Source: a virus
Length of the DNA stretch: 64,000 bases
Virus record (IMG/VR): IMGVR_UViG_3300029922_000001
Location: 1 to 64,000 of that record
Reading direction: 5' to 3' (one strand)
In this document: piece by piece, positions 23,359 through 31,648 of the stretch
How the letters are laid out: every line of letters begins with the position of its first letter
How positions within the stretch are numbered: position 1 is the first letter of the stretch
Position numbers and translations under genes: made by a program
Notes under the pieces: generated by a model
Databases searched by the model: none
Seen by the model: the letters and a program-made list of their open reading frames with translations, nothing else
What the model was told of the DNA's origin: nothing

Positions 23359-23375
23359 ATTGTATTTATACAATA

Positions 23376-24386
23376 TTAATTTATACCATTAGGTCTAGCA
23401 AAACAACTGAATTCAATAGTTACTTTACCAACGTCTCCACCATTTAATTGTTTAGTAATCTTAGTGGAAGCACTTTGAGAAGCTAAAATCAAGTTTCTAG
23501 AAGAATAAGTTCCAGTATTAACATCTGTCATAGTGTTATAGCTAACAACAATTGGAACATTATCTGCATAAAAAGTACCAGCAACTTGATTGAGAATTGT
23601 AGGATCAAAACCAGCATTAGGATTAGTACCAATAATATAATTCAGTTGTGTTGCATCTAGCAAAGCGGTGAGTTTTCCAGTAATATGATACCCTTTAACT
23701 GCAAAGAATGGAGTGGTTGACATTACTCCTGGGAACATAAACCAATGATCATCTATTACTAATTGGAAATTAGCAGTCATATCTATAATGCCTGGTACTG
23801 TAAAAGAACCAAGTTGAATGGTGACATCCCAAGGTTTCGCGGTTCTACCAATAAAGTCATCTGGAGCAATCAATGGATATCCCAACACTGGAGAAAATGG
23901 TCCTTTTCTATCGGATCTAAATTCCATTGACATTGTAGATCCCTGTTCATTTAATACTAGATTAGCATTCTGAATAACATACAGATTTAAGAAATCAGTA
24001 TTTAAATTATTGTAAAGCAAACTACCATCAGTAAATGACTGCCAATAATCTACAAATAAATCTAAAATTCCATATGGCGCGGCGGTATTACCGTCATAAA
24101 TACCAGGACTATCATCTTTAAAACCATAAGAAGGAGGTTGATAAGTGAAGTCTCCATTATTTGATGAAAAGTTTTCGAAAACAATAATCGGTGTATTAAT
24201 TGTCTGTGACCAAACGCTACCGCCAATGTTTTTAACGTGGGGTCCAATAGAACCTTGCATTAGCTCTAAATCTTGAGCGGGTTGATCTTGTGTTTCTGAC
24301 CACTCCTTCAAAATGAATTTACGTCCAGTGGTAAATTCCTCTAGATGAAACCAGTTTGAAACGTATTTATAAGATAAAGCAGGCAT
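23376..24386 (-). CDS. Hypothetical protein, possibly tail or other virion structural
   Basis: A 336-residue protein rich in beta-type sequence, Asn, Gly, Thr and aromatic residues (for example TAKPWDVTIQLGSFTVPG, MTANFQLVIDDHWFMFPG). This composition is typical of tail-tube or baseplate-like proteins, but I do not recognise a family. The ATG at 24386 follows a minus-strand TATAAA (24393-24398) by 6 nt. It is next to the tnpB element. Confidence 0.45.
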   Translation of the reverse strand: MPALSYKYVSNWFHLEEFTTGRKFILKEWSETQDQPAQDLELMQGSIGPHVKNIGGSVWSQTINTPIIVFENFSSNNGDFTYQPPSYGFKDDSPGIYDGNTAAPYGILDLFVDYWQSFTDGSLLYNNLNTDFLNLYVIQNANLVLNEQGSTMSMEFRSDRKGPFSPVLGYPLIAPDDFIGRTAKPWDVTIQLGSFTVPGIIDMTANFQLVIDDHWFMFPGVMSTTPFFAVKGYHITGKLTALLDATQLNYIIGTNPNAGFDPTILNQVAGTFYADNVPIVVSYNTMTDVNTGTYSSRNLILASQSASTKITKQLNGGDVGKVTIEFSCFARPNGIN

Positions 24387-24431
24387 AATTATTTTATACA
24401 TTATAAATACGTCAACAAAACCCTTTATAAT

Positions 24432-24520
24432 GAATTACTCTCACGAGTTTCTTGTTTCAATGACGCAACTATTGTTACAGTCTCCGCAAGCGTTTATTCG
24501 GATTATTCCAATCCTATACA
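24432..24520 (-). ncRNA. Omega RNA (reRNA) scaffold at the 3' end of tnpB
   Basis: Starting within the last tnpB codons, the minus strand reads GGATT-GGAAT-AATCC (hairpin), then AAACGC TTGCGGAG, then CATTGAAACAAGAAACTC, a small CTC-GTGA-GAG stem and GTAATTCA. This order parallels the orphan RNA at 47534-47645. TnpB nucleases use this 3' structure with the following bases as guide, which here would start TTATAAAGGG. Confidence 0.7.
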
Positions 24521-25627
24521 TCTTATTAAATTTTGATATTGAAATGCCATCTTTTTAATATTAATTGATGCATTGATATCTCTATCGTGTTTAATCCCGC
24601 AAGGACAATTCCATTCACGATCTGATAATTTAAGTTCTTTATTGATCGTTCCACATGAATTACACATTTTAGAACTTGGTTCAAATCTTCCAATATCAAG
24701 CAGATTTTTACCATTCCAATCGCATTTGTATTTAAGAAAATCAAAAAACATTCCCCAAGATACGTCCGAGATTGATTTAGCTAAGCAATGATTTTTTAAC
24801 ATGTTTTTAATTGAAAGGTCTTCAATACAAAAAGTAGTAGCTTGACTCTCACTTACTAATTTTGTTGTAACCTTATGTAAAAAATCACGTCTTTGATTCG
24901 ATATATGCTCATGAATATGAGCAATTCTTTTCTTTTGTTTAGATCCGTTAGATCCTTTTTTCATTTTACTAAACTTATACTGTTCATAAGCTAATTTTTT
25001 TTGAGATTTCTTAAAAAATCTAGGATTATCTATAACCATTCCATCAGAAGTTGTTAAAAATCGAGATAATCCAACATCAATTCCAATTGCATTTTCTATT
25101 TTAAGTTCAGCTTTATTTGGAATGTCAATATTATTTTCAACAAGAACAGAAGCATAATAATGACCAATAGCATTTTTGCTAATAGTTATGGATTTAATGA
25201 TTCCTTCGAATTTTCTATCTATTTTTATTTTAATATGTTTAATTTTAGGTAAAAACAATGTTCGTGTATTCCAATTAATAGAACAAGACTGAGGACATTG
25301 AAATGATTGTTTAGAATTGTGTTTTGATTTAAATTTAGGAAAACCTTTCTTTTCTCTAAAAAATCTAGTATATGCATTATCTAAATTTCTTAATGAAGCT
25401 TGTAGTGATTGTGCATTAACTTCCTTTAACCAAACATTATCTTCCTTTAATTGCTTTAAATTATTTATTAAATCAAAACAAGATAGTGTTTTACTTTCTT
25501 GTTGATATGCTTTAATTTTATTTTCTAATCCCCAGTTGTAAATAAATCTACAAGCCCCAAAATGTTTATTAAACATTTCTTCTTGTTCTTTGTTTGGATA
25601 TATTCTATATTTAAAACCTTTTAACAC
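24503..25627 (-). CDS. tnpB: TnpB RNA-guided nuclease (IS605 OrfB)
   Basis: A 374-residue TnpB of full length. The N-terminal helix-turn-helix region is FKYRIYPNKEQEEMF and FGACRFIYNWGL. The RuvC triad is present: D184 in GIDVGLSRF, E269 in FCIEDLSIKNM, and the aspartate in KHDRDINASINI. The zinc ribbon has CNSCG and CPCG. So an active RNA-guided DNA nuclease is predicted. It starts with GTG. It lacks a TnpA partner here; its guide RNA is encoded by its own 3' end, and a second scaffold occurs at 47.5 kb. Confidence 0.92.
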   Translation of the reverse strand: MLKGFKYRIYPNKEQEEMFNKHFGACRFIYNWGLENKIKAYQQESKTLSCFDLINNLKQLKEDNVWLKEVNAQSLQASLRNLDNAYTRFFREKKGFPKFKSKHNSKQSFQCPQSCSINWNTRTLFLPKIKHIKIKIDRKFEGIIKSITISKNAIGHYYASVLVENNIDIPNKAELKIENAIGIDVGLSRFLTTSDGMVIDNPRFFKKSQKKLAYEQYKFSKMKKGSNGSKQKKRIAHIHEHISNQRRDFLHKVTTKLVSESQATTFCIEDLSIKNMLKNHCLAKSISDVSWGMFFDFLKYKCDWNGKNLLDIGRFEPSSKMCNSCGTINKELKLSDREWNCPCGIKHDRDINASINIKKMAFQYQNLIRCIGLE

Positions 25628-25644
25628 ATAAATTATGTTATGAT

Positions 25645-25679
25645 ATTTTCTAAAGACTCCTTCTTTTTCTTTAGAAAAT
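25645..25679. repeat. Left-end hairpin of the tnpB element
   Basis: ATTTTCTAAAG (25645-25655) is the exact inverse of CTTTAGAAAAT (25669-25679) with a 13-base loop containing the complement of AAGGAG. IS200/IS605 elements carry subterminal hairpins at their ends; it might alternatively serve as an mRNA leader stem for tnpB. Confidence 0.55.
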
Positions 25680-25708
25680 AATTAACAAATAATATGTATA
25701 ATAGAATT

Positions 25709-26572
25709 ATGAGTATAGACAATGTAGAAGAAAAACTACCTTATAATCAAGATAAGGGATTAAAGAATTTTTCTGGAGTTCTCAAACCAGCATTAGAAGA
25801 ATTTTCCAAAGAAGCCCCATTACGTTTTGCCCTGCTTGCTGCTTTTCAAGAAGCATTTAAACTTAAAGTGGGTGTTATGCCTGAATTCGAAACCACAGAT
25901 GCAGTGCTAGATGTTGAAGGTAATGAAGTATCACCAGAAATTGTAACTGAAGTTATTTTTGCTGGTAAGCGATTAGGTGAAGCTGCCTTAAAAACTGTTA
26001 CAGAAATTAATGATTTAAACATTGAATTTACTGCTTTTACAGATTTGGTTATGGCAAATTATCATTCACTTAAAAAATCCCCTGTTATTAATAGAACAGT
26101 AACACCTGAATATCAAGCGATGCAAGATAAACTATATCAAGAAATTCACAGTAATAGTGCTGAAGTTATTGTTGGTGGAGACGATACTGTTTTTGAAATG
26201 GTAGACTTGTTAGGCGAAGCACCACCTGAAGAACTTAATACTGAAGGTTTACGCTCACTTGGTTATATCCCTAGAGATTTTAATACCCTTATTGATAATG
26301 CTAGTAAGTTCTTAGGAGATAATCCTGATTATGGTATGGTAGATAAGTCTAAACCAGAAGGTATTATTAAGCATGAAAATAATACAGAAGAGTGGCAAAT
26401 TCTATGTCCAAAGTGTTTCTCCAAAATTCATGTTACAACTTCCTTTAATGAATTTATGTGTCTAGATTGTGATACAGAATTCACCTGTAAGTTAGGTCTT
26501 GGTGATTTGTATAGTACAGAAGAAGATGCCGAAGGCATGTTAAATAAATTCTTTAGTGAAACGGAAGGTTGA
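25709..26572 (+). CDS. Hypothetical protein with a C-terminal zinc ribbon
   Basis: A 287-residue protein. The last 60 residues contain a CxxC-x18-CxxC zinc ribbon (LCPKCFSK then CLDCDTEF). The helical N-terminal part (LKPALEEFSKEAPLRFALLA) is not recognised. TATAAT (25697-25702) ends 6 nt before the chosen ATG. It is followed by an overlapping-type start of the next gene. Confidence 0.6.
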   Translation: MSIDNVEEKLPYNQDKGLKNFSGVLKPALEEFSKEAPLRFALLAAFQEAFKLKVGVMPEFETTDAVLDVEGNEVSPEIVTEVIFAGKRLGEAALKTVTEINDLNIEFTAFTDLVMANYHSLKKSPVINRTVTPEYQAMQDKLYQEIHSNSAEVIVGGDDTVFEMVDLLGEAPPEELNTEGLRSLGYIPRDFNTLIDNASKFLGDNPDYGMVDKSKPEGIIKHENNTEEWQILCPKCFSKIHVTTSFNEFMCLDCDTEFTCKLGLGDLYSTEEDAEGMLNKFFSETEG

Positions 26573-26573
26573 T

Positions 26574-26846
26574 ATGAGCGAACTTGAAAAACAAATAAAA
26601 AAACAAATCATAGAAGACGCTAATATAGATCAATACAAAATAATTGGAGACGATCTTTTACAAAAGGATGCTCATGAATTATTGAATGTAGTTTGTCATT
26701 TTACTCCAGATGCCGAATATTTAGAATATTACACTGCAAAACGTATGTGTGATGATTTGGATAAAGCAGTTGAATACGTTCATCAGCAATTACAAATACT
26801 AGCAGGTAAAGCTAAAGACCATTTATTAGCTTTACCTACTAATTAA
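26574..26846 (+). CDS. Hypothetical helical protein
   Basis: A 90-residue protein (starts MSELEKQIKKQIIEDANID), coupled to the previous gene: GGAAGG lies in its last codons and only one base separates stop and start. It is not recognised. Its 3' end overlaps the convergent gene by 4 nt. Confidence 0.6.
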   Translation: MSELEKQIKKQIIEDANIDQYKIIGDDLLQKDAHELLNVVCHFTPDAEYLEYYTAKRMCDDLDKAVEYVHQQLQILAGKAKDHLLALPTN

Positions 26847-27235
26847 TCTTCTGTTTCAAATTCAATTGGTGTGTCAGTGAAGTATCTAAACACTTTTTGT
26901 ATTACTTCATTGACCACAGGATCATCTGATTGAGAAATTACGAATTTAAGATAATCAAACAATTCATCTCTATCTTCTTGATTTTCATCAACCATTAATT
27001 GGTAAATAGGATTAATGGATTGTTTTTCCATTAAATTAAATCTTTGATCTAAGAGGTTGATTTTACGATTATTCTCTTTAATGGTGTTTTCTAAATCACT
27101 AATTTTACCTAGTAAACCAGTACTATGCTTGTGTAATGATAAGAATAAATCAGTTAAAATTTCAACTAATTCAACATTTACAGGTTTGTTTTCTTTGGCT
27201 AATGCCGCAATTTGTTCTAGTCTTTCAAGTGTCAT
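26843..27235 (-). CDS. Hypothetical coiled-coil protein
   Basis: A 130-residue acidic protein with a central coiled coil (LLGKISDLENTIKENNRKI). It is the third of three overlapping minus-strand genes (27749 to 26843) joined by TAATG and ATGA overlaps, so they are probably translated together. A virion or assembly role is possible but not shown. Confidence 0.6.
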   Translation of the reverse strand: MTLERLEQIAALAKENKPVNVELVEILTDLFLSLHKHSTGLLGKISDLENTIKENNRKINLLDQRFNLMEKQSINPIYQLMVDENQEDRDELFDYLKFVISQSDDPVVNEVIQKVFRYFTDTPIEFETED

Positions 27236-27570
27236 TGGTTGCCGTCCGTTGGTTGTAAGTTATACAGTTTAGTTTCTAAAGCTTTTAATCTTTGAAGTAT
27301 TACAGCGTGTTCATTATTGTTTTTTAAGACATGTCTTGCTAGTTGAGTATAGATTTGATTATCTGTAGGATCTATCAAATTAGTGGAAGATGGTCCACTG
27401 TCGTCTCCACCACCATCTTGAGGTTGTGGTGACTGTTGTTGAGGTTGCGTATCTACGGAAGGTTGTATGGCGCTTGCATCTTGTGCAATTCTTATTAGCT
27501 CCTGATCAAATTCATCAATGCTTTGAGCATGATTAAGATCCAATCTGTGTGCTAATTTTAACAGCCTCAT
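27232..27570 (-). CDS. Hypothetical protein with a Gln/Pro-rich linker
   Basis: A 112-residue protein: basic helix MRLLKLAHRLDLNHAQSIDE, then a Gln/Pro/Gly/Asp-rich disordered linker, then a C-terminal helix with LQRLKALETKLYNL. ATGA overlap with the next gene. It is not recognised. Confidence 0.55.
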   Translation of the reverse strand: MRLLKLAHRLDLNHAQSIDEFDQELIRIAQDASAIQPSVDTQPQQQSPQPQDGGGDDSGPSSTNLIDPTDNQIYTQLARHVLKNNNEHAVILQRLKALETKLYNLQPTDGNQ

Positions 27571-27749
27571 TAACCCATTCTCCTACCATTAATACGTGGG
27601 AATTGAGATTCACCAGCAGGAGCGGTTTGAAAGAAGGAAACTAAATCCAAGAGATTCTTTTTTAAGTCTTCCTGTTCTGGCTGAAGCTGATAAATAATCG
27701 CATATAATTGGCTTACAACGTATTCTTTATCTATTTTTACTATTTGCAT
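27570..27749 (-). CDS. Small hypothetical protein (59 residues)
   Basis: A short complete frame encoding MQIVKIDKEYVVSQLYAII, a Gln/Glu/Lys-rich helix, and ESQFPRINGRRMG at the end. Its TAA overlaps the next ATG (TAATG), which is strong evidence that it is real and first in the operon. Upstream TAAATT (27756-27761) has the 6-nt leaderless spacing on the minus strand, though the box is weak. Confidence 0.6.
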   Translation of the reverse strand: MQIVKIDKEYVVSQLYAIIYQLQPEQEDLKKNLLDLVSFFQTAPAGESQFPRINGRRMG

Positions 27750-27768
27750 AAGTATAATTTAGATAGCT

Positions 27769-28326
27769 ATGCAAGACTTTCCTTGTTCTCGAATAGGCGA
27801 AATATATAAAAATCCAGAATACAATATTGCATATTTGGGGCATATCGGTATTGAATTCGGTGGTGGATTAGTTATGGCACAGCATATTCCATTATCAAAC
27901 AACCGTCAACCTGATATATATAAAGATAATATCGTAATTGGCAAAGTCAAACACACTAATTACTTAAAACGTAATAATCACATTTATGCATATACAAGTG
28001 CTTTTGATTTTGAGGATAATGATGACTTAGTACCTATTCTATTCCTGAAATCAGTTCAATGTATTACATGTGAAAGAATATTAACTTCTTTAGATCAACC
28101 TTGTAACTGCATATTTGAGGCTCCAATTTTAATATTGCAAGATTATCAACTAGTTGGTTGTGAACTTCGATCCGAATTGAATTATACTAGTATCAGTACA
28201 AATAAAGATAATATCTTAATTGACTTCTTTAAGGATGAATATTCCTTCTTAGAAATACATGGTGATTATTCTTTTAGTGATGGAGATAAATGGATTCAAA
28301 GAATCAGTCTAGACATAGATATATAA
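27769..28326 (+). CDS. Hypothetical protein with a CxxC/CxC site
   Basis: A 185-residue beta-rich protein with a probable metal site (QCITCERI then QPCNCIF at about residue 100-117). TATAAT (27753-27758) lies 10 nt before the ATG. Its last 37 nt overlap the SbcC N-half gene, so it belongs to the recombination operon. Function is unknown. Confidence 0.55.
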   Translation: MQDFPCSRIGEIYKNPEYNIAYLGHIGIEFGGGLVMAQHIPLSNNRQPDIYKDNIVIGKVKHTNYLKRNNHIYAYTSAFDFEDNDDLVPILFLKSVQCITCERILTSLDQPCNCIFEAPILILQDYQLVGCELRSELNYTSISTNKDNILIDFFKDEYSFLEIHGDYSFSDGDKWIQRISLDIDI

Positions 28327-29459
28327 AAGAATTAGAGATTATTAATTTTCAATCTCATGCTCATACTAAATTTGAGTTTCATCCTGGTATTAATTTCGTT
28401 ACTGGTACAACTAACCACGGTAAGAGTGCAGCTTTAAGAGCTATTAATTGGGTCTTATATAACGATCCTAGTGGTGATGAATTCATTCGTAAAAACGAAA
28501 CCCAAGCTACTGTAAAAATCACTTATAATGATGATGTCGTTGTTAGTCGCGTGAAAGATCGCAAAGACCTAAATCAATATATCATTAATGCTCCAGGTTG
28601 GTTAGAACCTATTATCAAAAACAAAGTTGGTAGTTTGGTGCCAGAAGAAGCACAAAAGGCAATGGGGTTTCCTCCTAAAGACACTTTTCATGGTTCATTA
28701 GCTTATGTGGATCAAATGTCTAGCCTATTTTTTGTTTCTTTGAGCGAAACCGATTTACCCAGATGCATTTCACAGTTAATTGGTATTTCTTCATTTGGAG
28801 AAGCTGCTGAAAATTTATTTTCAGAACAAAGAGATTTAACTAAAGCATTAAAAACTACAACTCAAAAAGTTGGTAGTTTGCAAGTAGAATTAAAGAAGTT
28901 TGAACACTTAGAAGAAGAACGATATCGACTTAATTATATTGCTAGTTTATTAGAAGAATCAGAATTAATATCTGATCAATTAGACTTAACTAATCAATAC
29001 ATTGATTCCTATTCCAATATATTATCTTTAGGACAACAAGCAATTGCAGCCATTCAAGTTGCAGATAAAGTATTAAAGCACGAAGAAGAACTAAATATAA
29101 TTCTTGACTGCAAAAAACAATATGAATTAGCAACTAAATACAAAGAGGACATTATTAAAATTTCTAAAGAAGAACGGTTGATTACACAAGAATGCGAAAA
29201 GCTTGATGTAATTATTTCTGCTTACTCTGACGATGATGCAGAAGCAATTGAAGACATTAAAAACAAACTCTTATTAGCTCAAAATTCAATTCAATCACTT
29301 AAATCCATGAAAGATATTTATGATAAAGTTACACAAGAAATAAATCAATACGATAACACAATTGAATTATTAGAAACAGAATTACAACAAGTTAAAGATG
29401 AAATTGAACAATCCGGTTTGATTTGCCCAACTTGTGAACAGGAGGTTCATTTTGCCTGA
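28290..29459 (+). CDS. sbcC: SbcC/Rad50 N-terminal half ending at the zinc hook
   Basis: A 389-residue protein with the Rad50-type Walker A GTTNHGKSAALRAINW (around residue 40), the Q-loop region FHGSLAYVDQMSS, then a long coiled coil. It ends six residues after a CxxC zinc hook (CPTCEQ). The signature motif and Walker B are missing here; they occur in the separate gene at 30696-31397. Two halves plus SbcD would rebuild the SbcCD/Mre11-Rad50 nuclease. GGAG precedes the ATG, which lies inside the preceding gene. Confidence 0.88.
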   Translation: MDSKNQSRHRYIKELEIINFQSHAHTKFEFHPGINFVTGTTNHGKSAALRAINWVLYNDPSGDEFIRKNETQATVKITYNDDVVVSRVKDRKDLNQYIINAPGWLEPIIKNKVGSLVPEEAQKAMGFPPKDTFHGSLAYVDQMSSLFFVSLSETDLPRCISQLIGISSFGEAAENLFSEQRDLTKALKTTTQKVGSLQVELKKFEHLEEERYRLNYIASLLEESELISDQLDLTNQYIDSYSNILSLGQQAIAAIQVADKVLKHEEELNIILDCKKQYELATKYKEDIIKISKEERLITQECEKLDVIISAYSDDDAEAIEDIKNKLLLAQNSIQSLKSMKDIYDKVTQEINQYDNTIELLETELQQVKDEIEQSGLICPTCEQEVHFA

Positions 29460-30429
29460 AAAATATAGAGGTCTATTTATACCCGATACGCATTTAGATA
29501 ATCGTACCCCAACTAGTCGTTTAGATGATTATTTATCTTCCTCTATGGACGAATTATATGAAATCCTCTATATGGCAAAGAAAACTAAGTGTGATTATGT
29601 TGTTCATTTGGGTGATATTTTTCATCGTGCTGATCCACTTGGTATTTGTCGTAATCAAGTGCTTGACGCTTTTCAAGGCGACAAAGAAGGTAATCCTTGG
29701 GGATTTGACTTGTTTGTTGTTGTTGGTAATCATGACACCAATAATTGCAAATATGATCTTCAATATTCAGCTTTAGGTACTTTAATTAAAGTTGGAGCTA
29801 TTAAAAAAGTTGAATATGATGAAAAATACGGTATTGGTTTTGGGCATTTTACCAACGAAATAGAACAGGAAATTAAAGATGGATTGTTACTGCAATATCC
29901 TGCTGTTATTTGGGCAACTCATGCTACTATCATTTTGCAAGACAAATGTTTTGATTCTGATAATTTTGTAACTTTCAAGAATATGGAATTCAATCCAGAA
30001 TGTCGTTTGTTAATTAATGGTCACGTTCATACTGCATATGAATCCATAAAGAATAATGTGACTTTTATTAACCCAGGAAGTGTTGCTAGAAATGACTTTA
30101 CTGCTGACAGTTTCCATAAAACACCCAAAGTTGTTATTGTAGATTATTACAGAGATGGCTCTAAAATGAGATGTTCTTATCAGGAACTAAAAAACTTTAA
30201 AGAAGGAAAAGATATATTCAATTACATTGAACTAAAAGCTGTGAAATCTGATAAAAAAGAAATGACAGAATACATGACTCAAATTGCAAAAATGACACAT
30301 TTGGGTATGTCTCAAAATGTATTTGAAAATTTGCGTTTAGATGGGATACAAAAAGGCATTGATGATAAAGTCATGGACAAAGCAATTGAAGCACTGAAAG
30401 CGGTTGAGAACGCTAAAAAATTCTTATAA
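29452..30429 (+). CDS. sbcD: SbcD/Mre11-type nuclease
   Basis: A 325-residue calcineurin-like phosphoesterase with Mre11 motifs: LFIPDTHLDNRTP, VVHLGDIFHRADPLG, VVVGNHDTNN, WATHATI, and LINGHVHTAYE. It cuts DNA ends and hairpins with SbcC. I choose TTG at 29452 because AGGAGG sits 6 nt before it within the end of sbcC; a GTG at 29434 would lie upstream of that site. It separates the two halves of sbcC. Confidence 0.9.
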   Translation: MPEKYRGLFIPDTHLDNRTPTSRLDDYLSSSMDELYEILYMAKKTKCDYVVHLGDIFHRADPLGICRNQVLDAFQGDKEGNPWGFDLFVVVGNHDTNNCKYDLQYSALGTLIKVGAIKKVEYDEKYGIGFGHFTNEIEQEIKDGLLLQYPAVIWATHATIILQDKCFDSDNFVTFKNMEFNPECRLLINGHVHTAYESIKNNVTFINPGSVARNDFTADSFHKTPKVVIVDYYRDGSKMRCSYQELKNFKEGKDIFNYIELKAVKSDKKEMTEYMTQIAKMTHLGMSQNVFENLRLDGIQKGIDDKVMDKAIEALKAVENAKKFL

Positions 30430-30439
30430 TGAGTAATAT

Positions 30440-30703
30440 ATGGAAGAACTACTAACTAAATTAAAAAATATTGAATCTAAAATCAATACAGCTAAAGCAC
30501 AAAAAACTGTTCGTAAAGAACAGCTTGCAGATATTACTCCTAAAAAGAAACAAATTGAAGCTGAAGTTAAAGAGAAACTTAATTGTTCTATTAAGGAATT
30601 ACCTGAATTGCAAAAAAGATTACAGTCTGAATTGTCAGTATTGATTACAAAAATTGAAACTAAAATGATTGACGAAAGCGAAACTACAGAAGAAAATGAC
30701 TAG
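30440..30703 (+). CDS. Small coiled-coil protein within the SbcCD operon
   Basis: An 87-residue, highly charged helical protein (KLKNIESKINTAKAQKTVRK, LQKRLQSELSVLITKIETK). Given its place between sbcD and the second sbcC half, it may be the detached descending part of the SbcC coiled coil or a bridging subunit. It overlaps the next gene by 8 nt. Confidence 0.6.
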   Translation: MEELLTKLKNIESKINTAKAQKTVRKEQLADITPKKKQIEAEVKEKLNCSIKELPELQKRLQSELSVLITKIETKMIDESETTEEND

Positions 30704-31397
30704 TGTTAAAGAACTTAGAAAAGTGTATCATGCTAATGATGTTAATCTGTCTCGTAGAGAGGGAGAAAAGGCTCAGCTACAACAATCATTACAGTCTGAA
30801 ATAGACAGGCAATTACAGCTAGAAACAGATAAAAATCTATCTGAAAAAGCTGGTATTTTTCTAATGAATGTATTGAACGAAAAGCGTAAAACAGGCATTG
30901 AAACTATTGAGAAAATCGTTACCGCTTCTCTTGAAATGGTTATTGGTCCTGGGCATCGTTTGTTTTTTGAAACCAACGAAGAAAAACGACAAGCTGGAAA
31001 GAAAAACTTCAAAATGTCTTTGAAGGTTGCTAGTCCATACGAGGATGATGGTGAAGAGTTGATAACTGGTTTGTCTGGTTCACTTGGTGGTGGACTACAA
31101 GAATTAGTAGCTTTTGCACTTTTATTTGCTGCTTTGGAATGGTTAGGTTATACAGGTCCTATTATATTAGATGAAGCTTTTCATTTTATGTCTAATGATG
31201 GCAAACTTGATTTAGTTGCTTCATTTTTACAGAAGTTTTCTCAACAAACAGGCAGACAAGTTATCTTTGCTACTCACAAAGGGGAACTTGAACAAATTGG
31301 TGATAAGATTTTTAGAGTCAACAAAGTAAAAGGTAAATCCGTAGTTATTACTTTGAAAACTGGCGAATTTTACCAAGCATCCATTGAGGGAGTTTAA
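30696..31397 (+). CDS. sbcC: SbcC/Rad50 C-terminal half
   Basis: A 233-residue protein carrying the second half of the ABC ATPase: coiled-coil N-terminus, the signature motif GLSGSLGGGLQELVAFAL (about residue 126), Walker B GPIILDEAFHFMS (about 155), and the H-loop VIFATHKGELEQ. It has no Walker A and no zinc hook. With the gene at 28290 it makes a complete SbcC head. The ATG at 30696 lies in the end of the previous gene. Confidence 0.88.
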   Translation: MTSVKELRKVYHANDVNLSRREGEKAQLQQSLQSEIDRQLQLETDKNLSEKAGIFLMNVLNEKRKTGIETIEKIVTASLEMVIGPGHRLFFETNEEKRQAGKKNFKMSLKVASPYEDDGEELITGLSGSLGGGLQELVAFALLFAALEWLGYTGPIILDEAFHFMSNDGKLDLVASFLQKFSQQTGRQVIFATHKGELEQIGDKIFRVNKVKGKSVVITLKTGEFYQASIEGV

Positions 31398-31399
31398 TA

Positions 31400-31648
31400 A
31401 TGAGAATTACCAACATCAAACAAACATATTATCTAGCATATAAGGGTTCCATTGAAGACTCACGTAACGCTATTAGAACAATTCAAAAGAATCTCTCTAA
31501 ACAAAAAATTGACAATAAAATTTTTTATATTGACTCAGATACATTAGCTTTAGGGATTGATGTAACATATAAAGACAAGGCATTGGATTTACTTCAAGCT
31601 ATGAGTCTTACGAAAGGAAAAAATGGCAGCATCCCAAACATTAATTGA
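31400..31648 (+). CDS. Small hypothetical protein
   Basis: An 82-residue alpha/beta protein (MRITNIKQTYYLAYKGS, then IRTIQKNLSKQ, then IFYIDSDTLALGIDV). It lies 2 nt after sbcC and its end overlaps the next start by 26 nt. It is not recognised. Confidence 0.6.
   Translation: MRITNIKQTYYLAYKGSIEDSRNAIRTIQKNLSKQKIDNKIFYIDSDTLALGIDVTYKDKALDLLQAMSLTKGKNGSIPNIN

Larger units (their letters stand above)
24432..25679 (-). mobile_element. IS605-type tnpB element with omega-RNA right end
   Basis: The minus-strand unit comprises a left-end hairpin (25645-25679), tnpB (24503-25627) and an omega-RNA-like right end (24432-24520). No tnpA transposase is present in the window, so the element would need transposition help or behaves as a homing-like unit. 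It sits between a virion-like gene and the gene at 25709. The exact outer ends are not certain. Confidence 0.7.

Noticed and set aside
24526-24791. Alternative frames on both strands inside tnpB
   Set aside because: They lie within an intact, recognisable TnpB and show no domain of their own.
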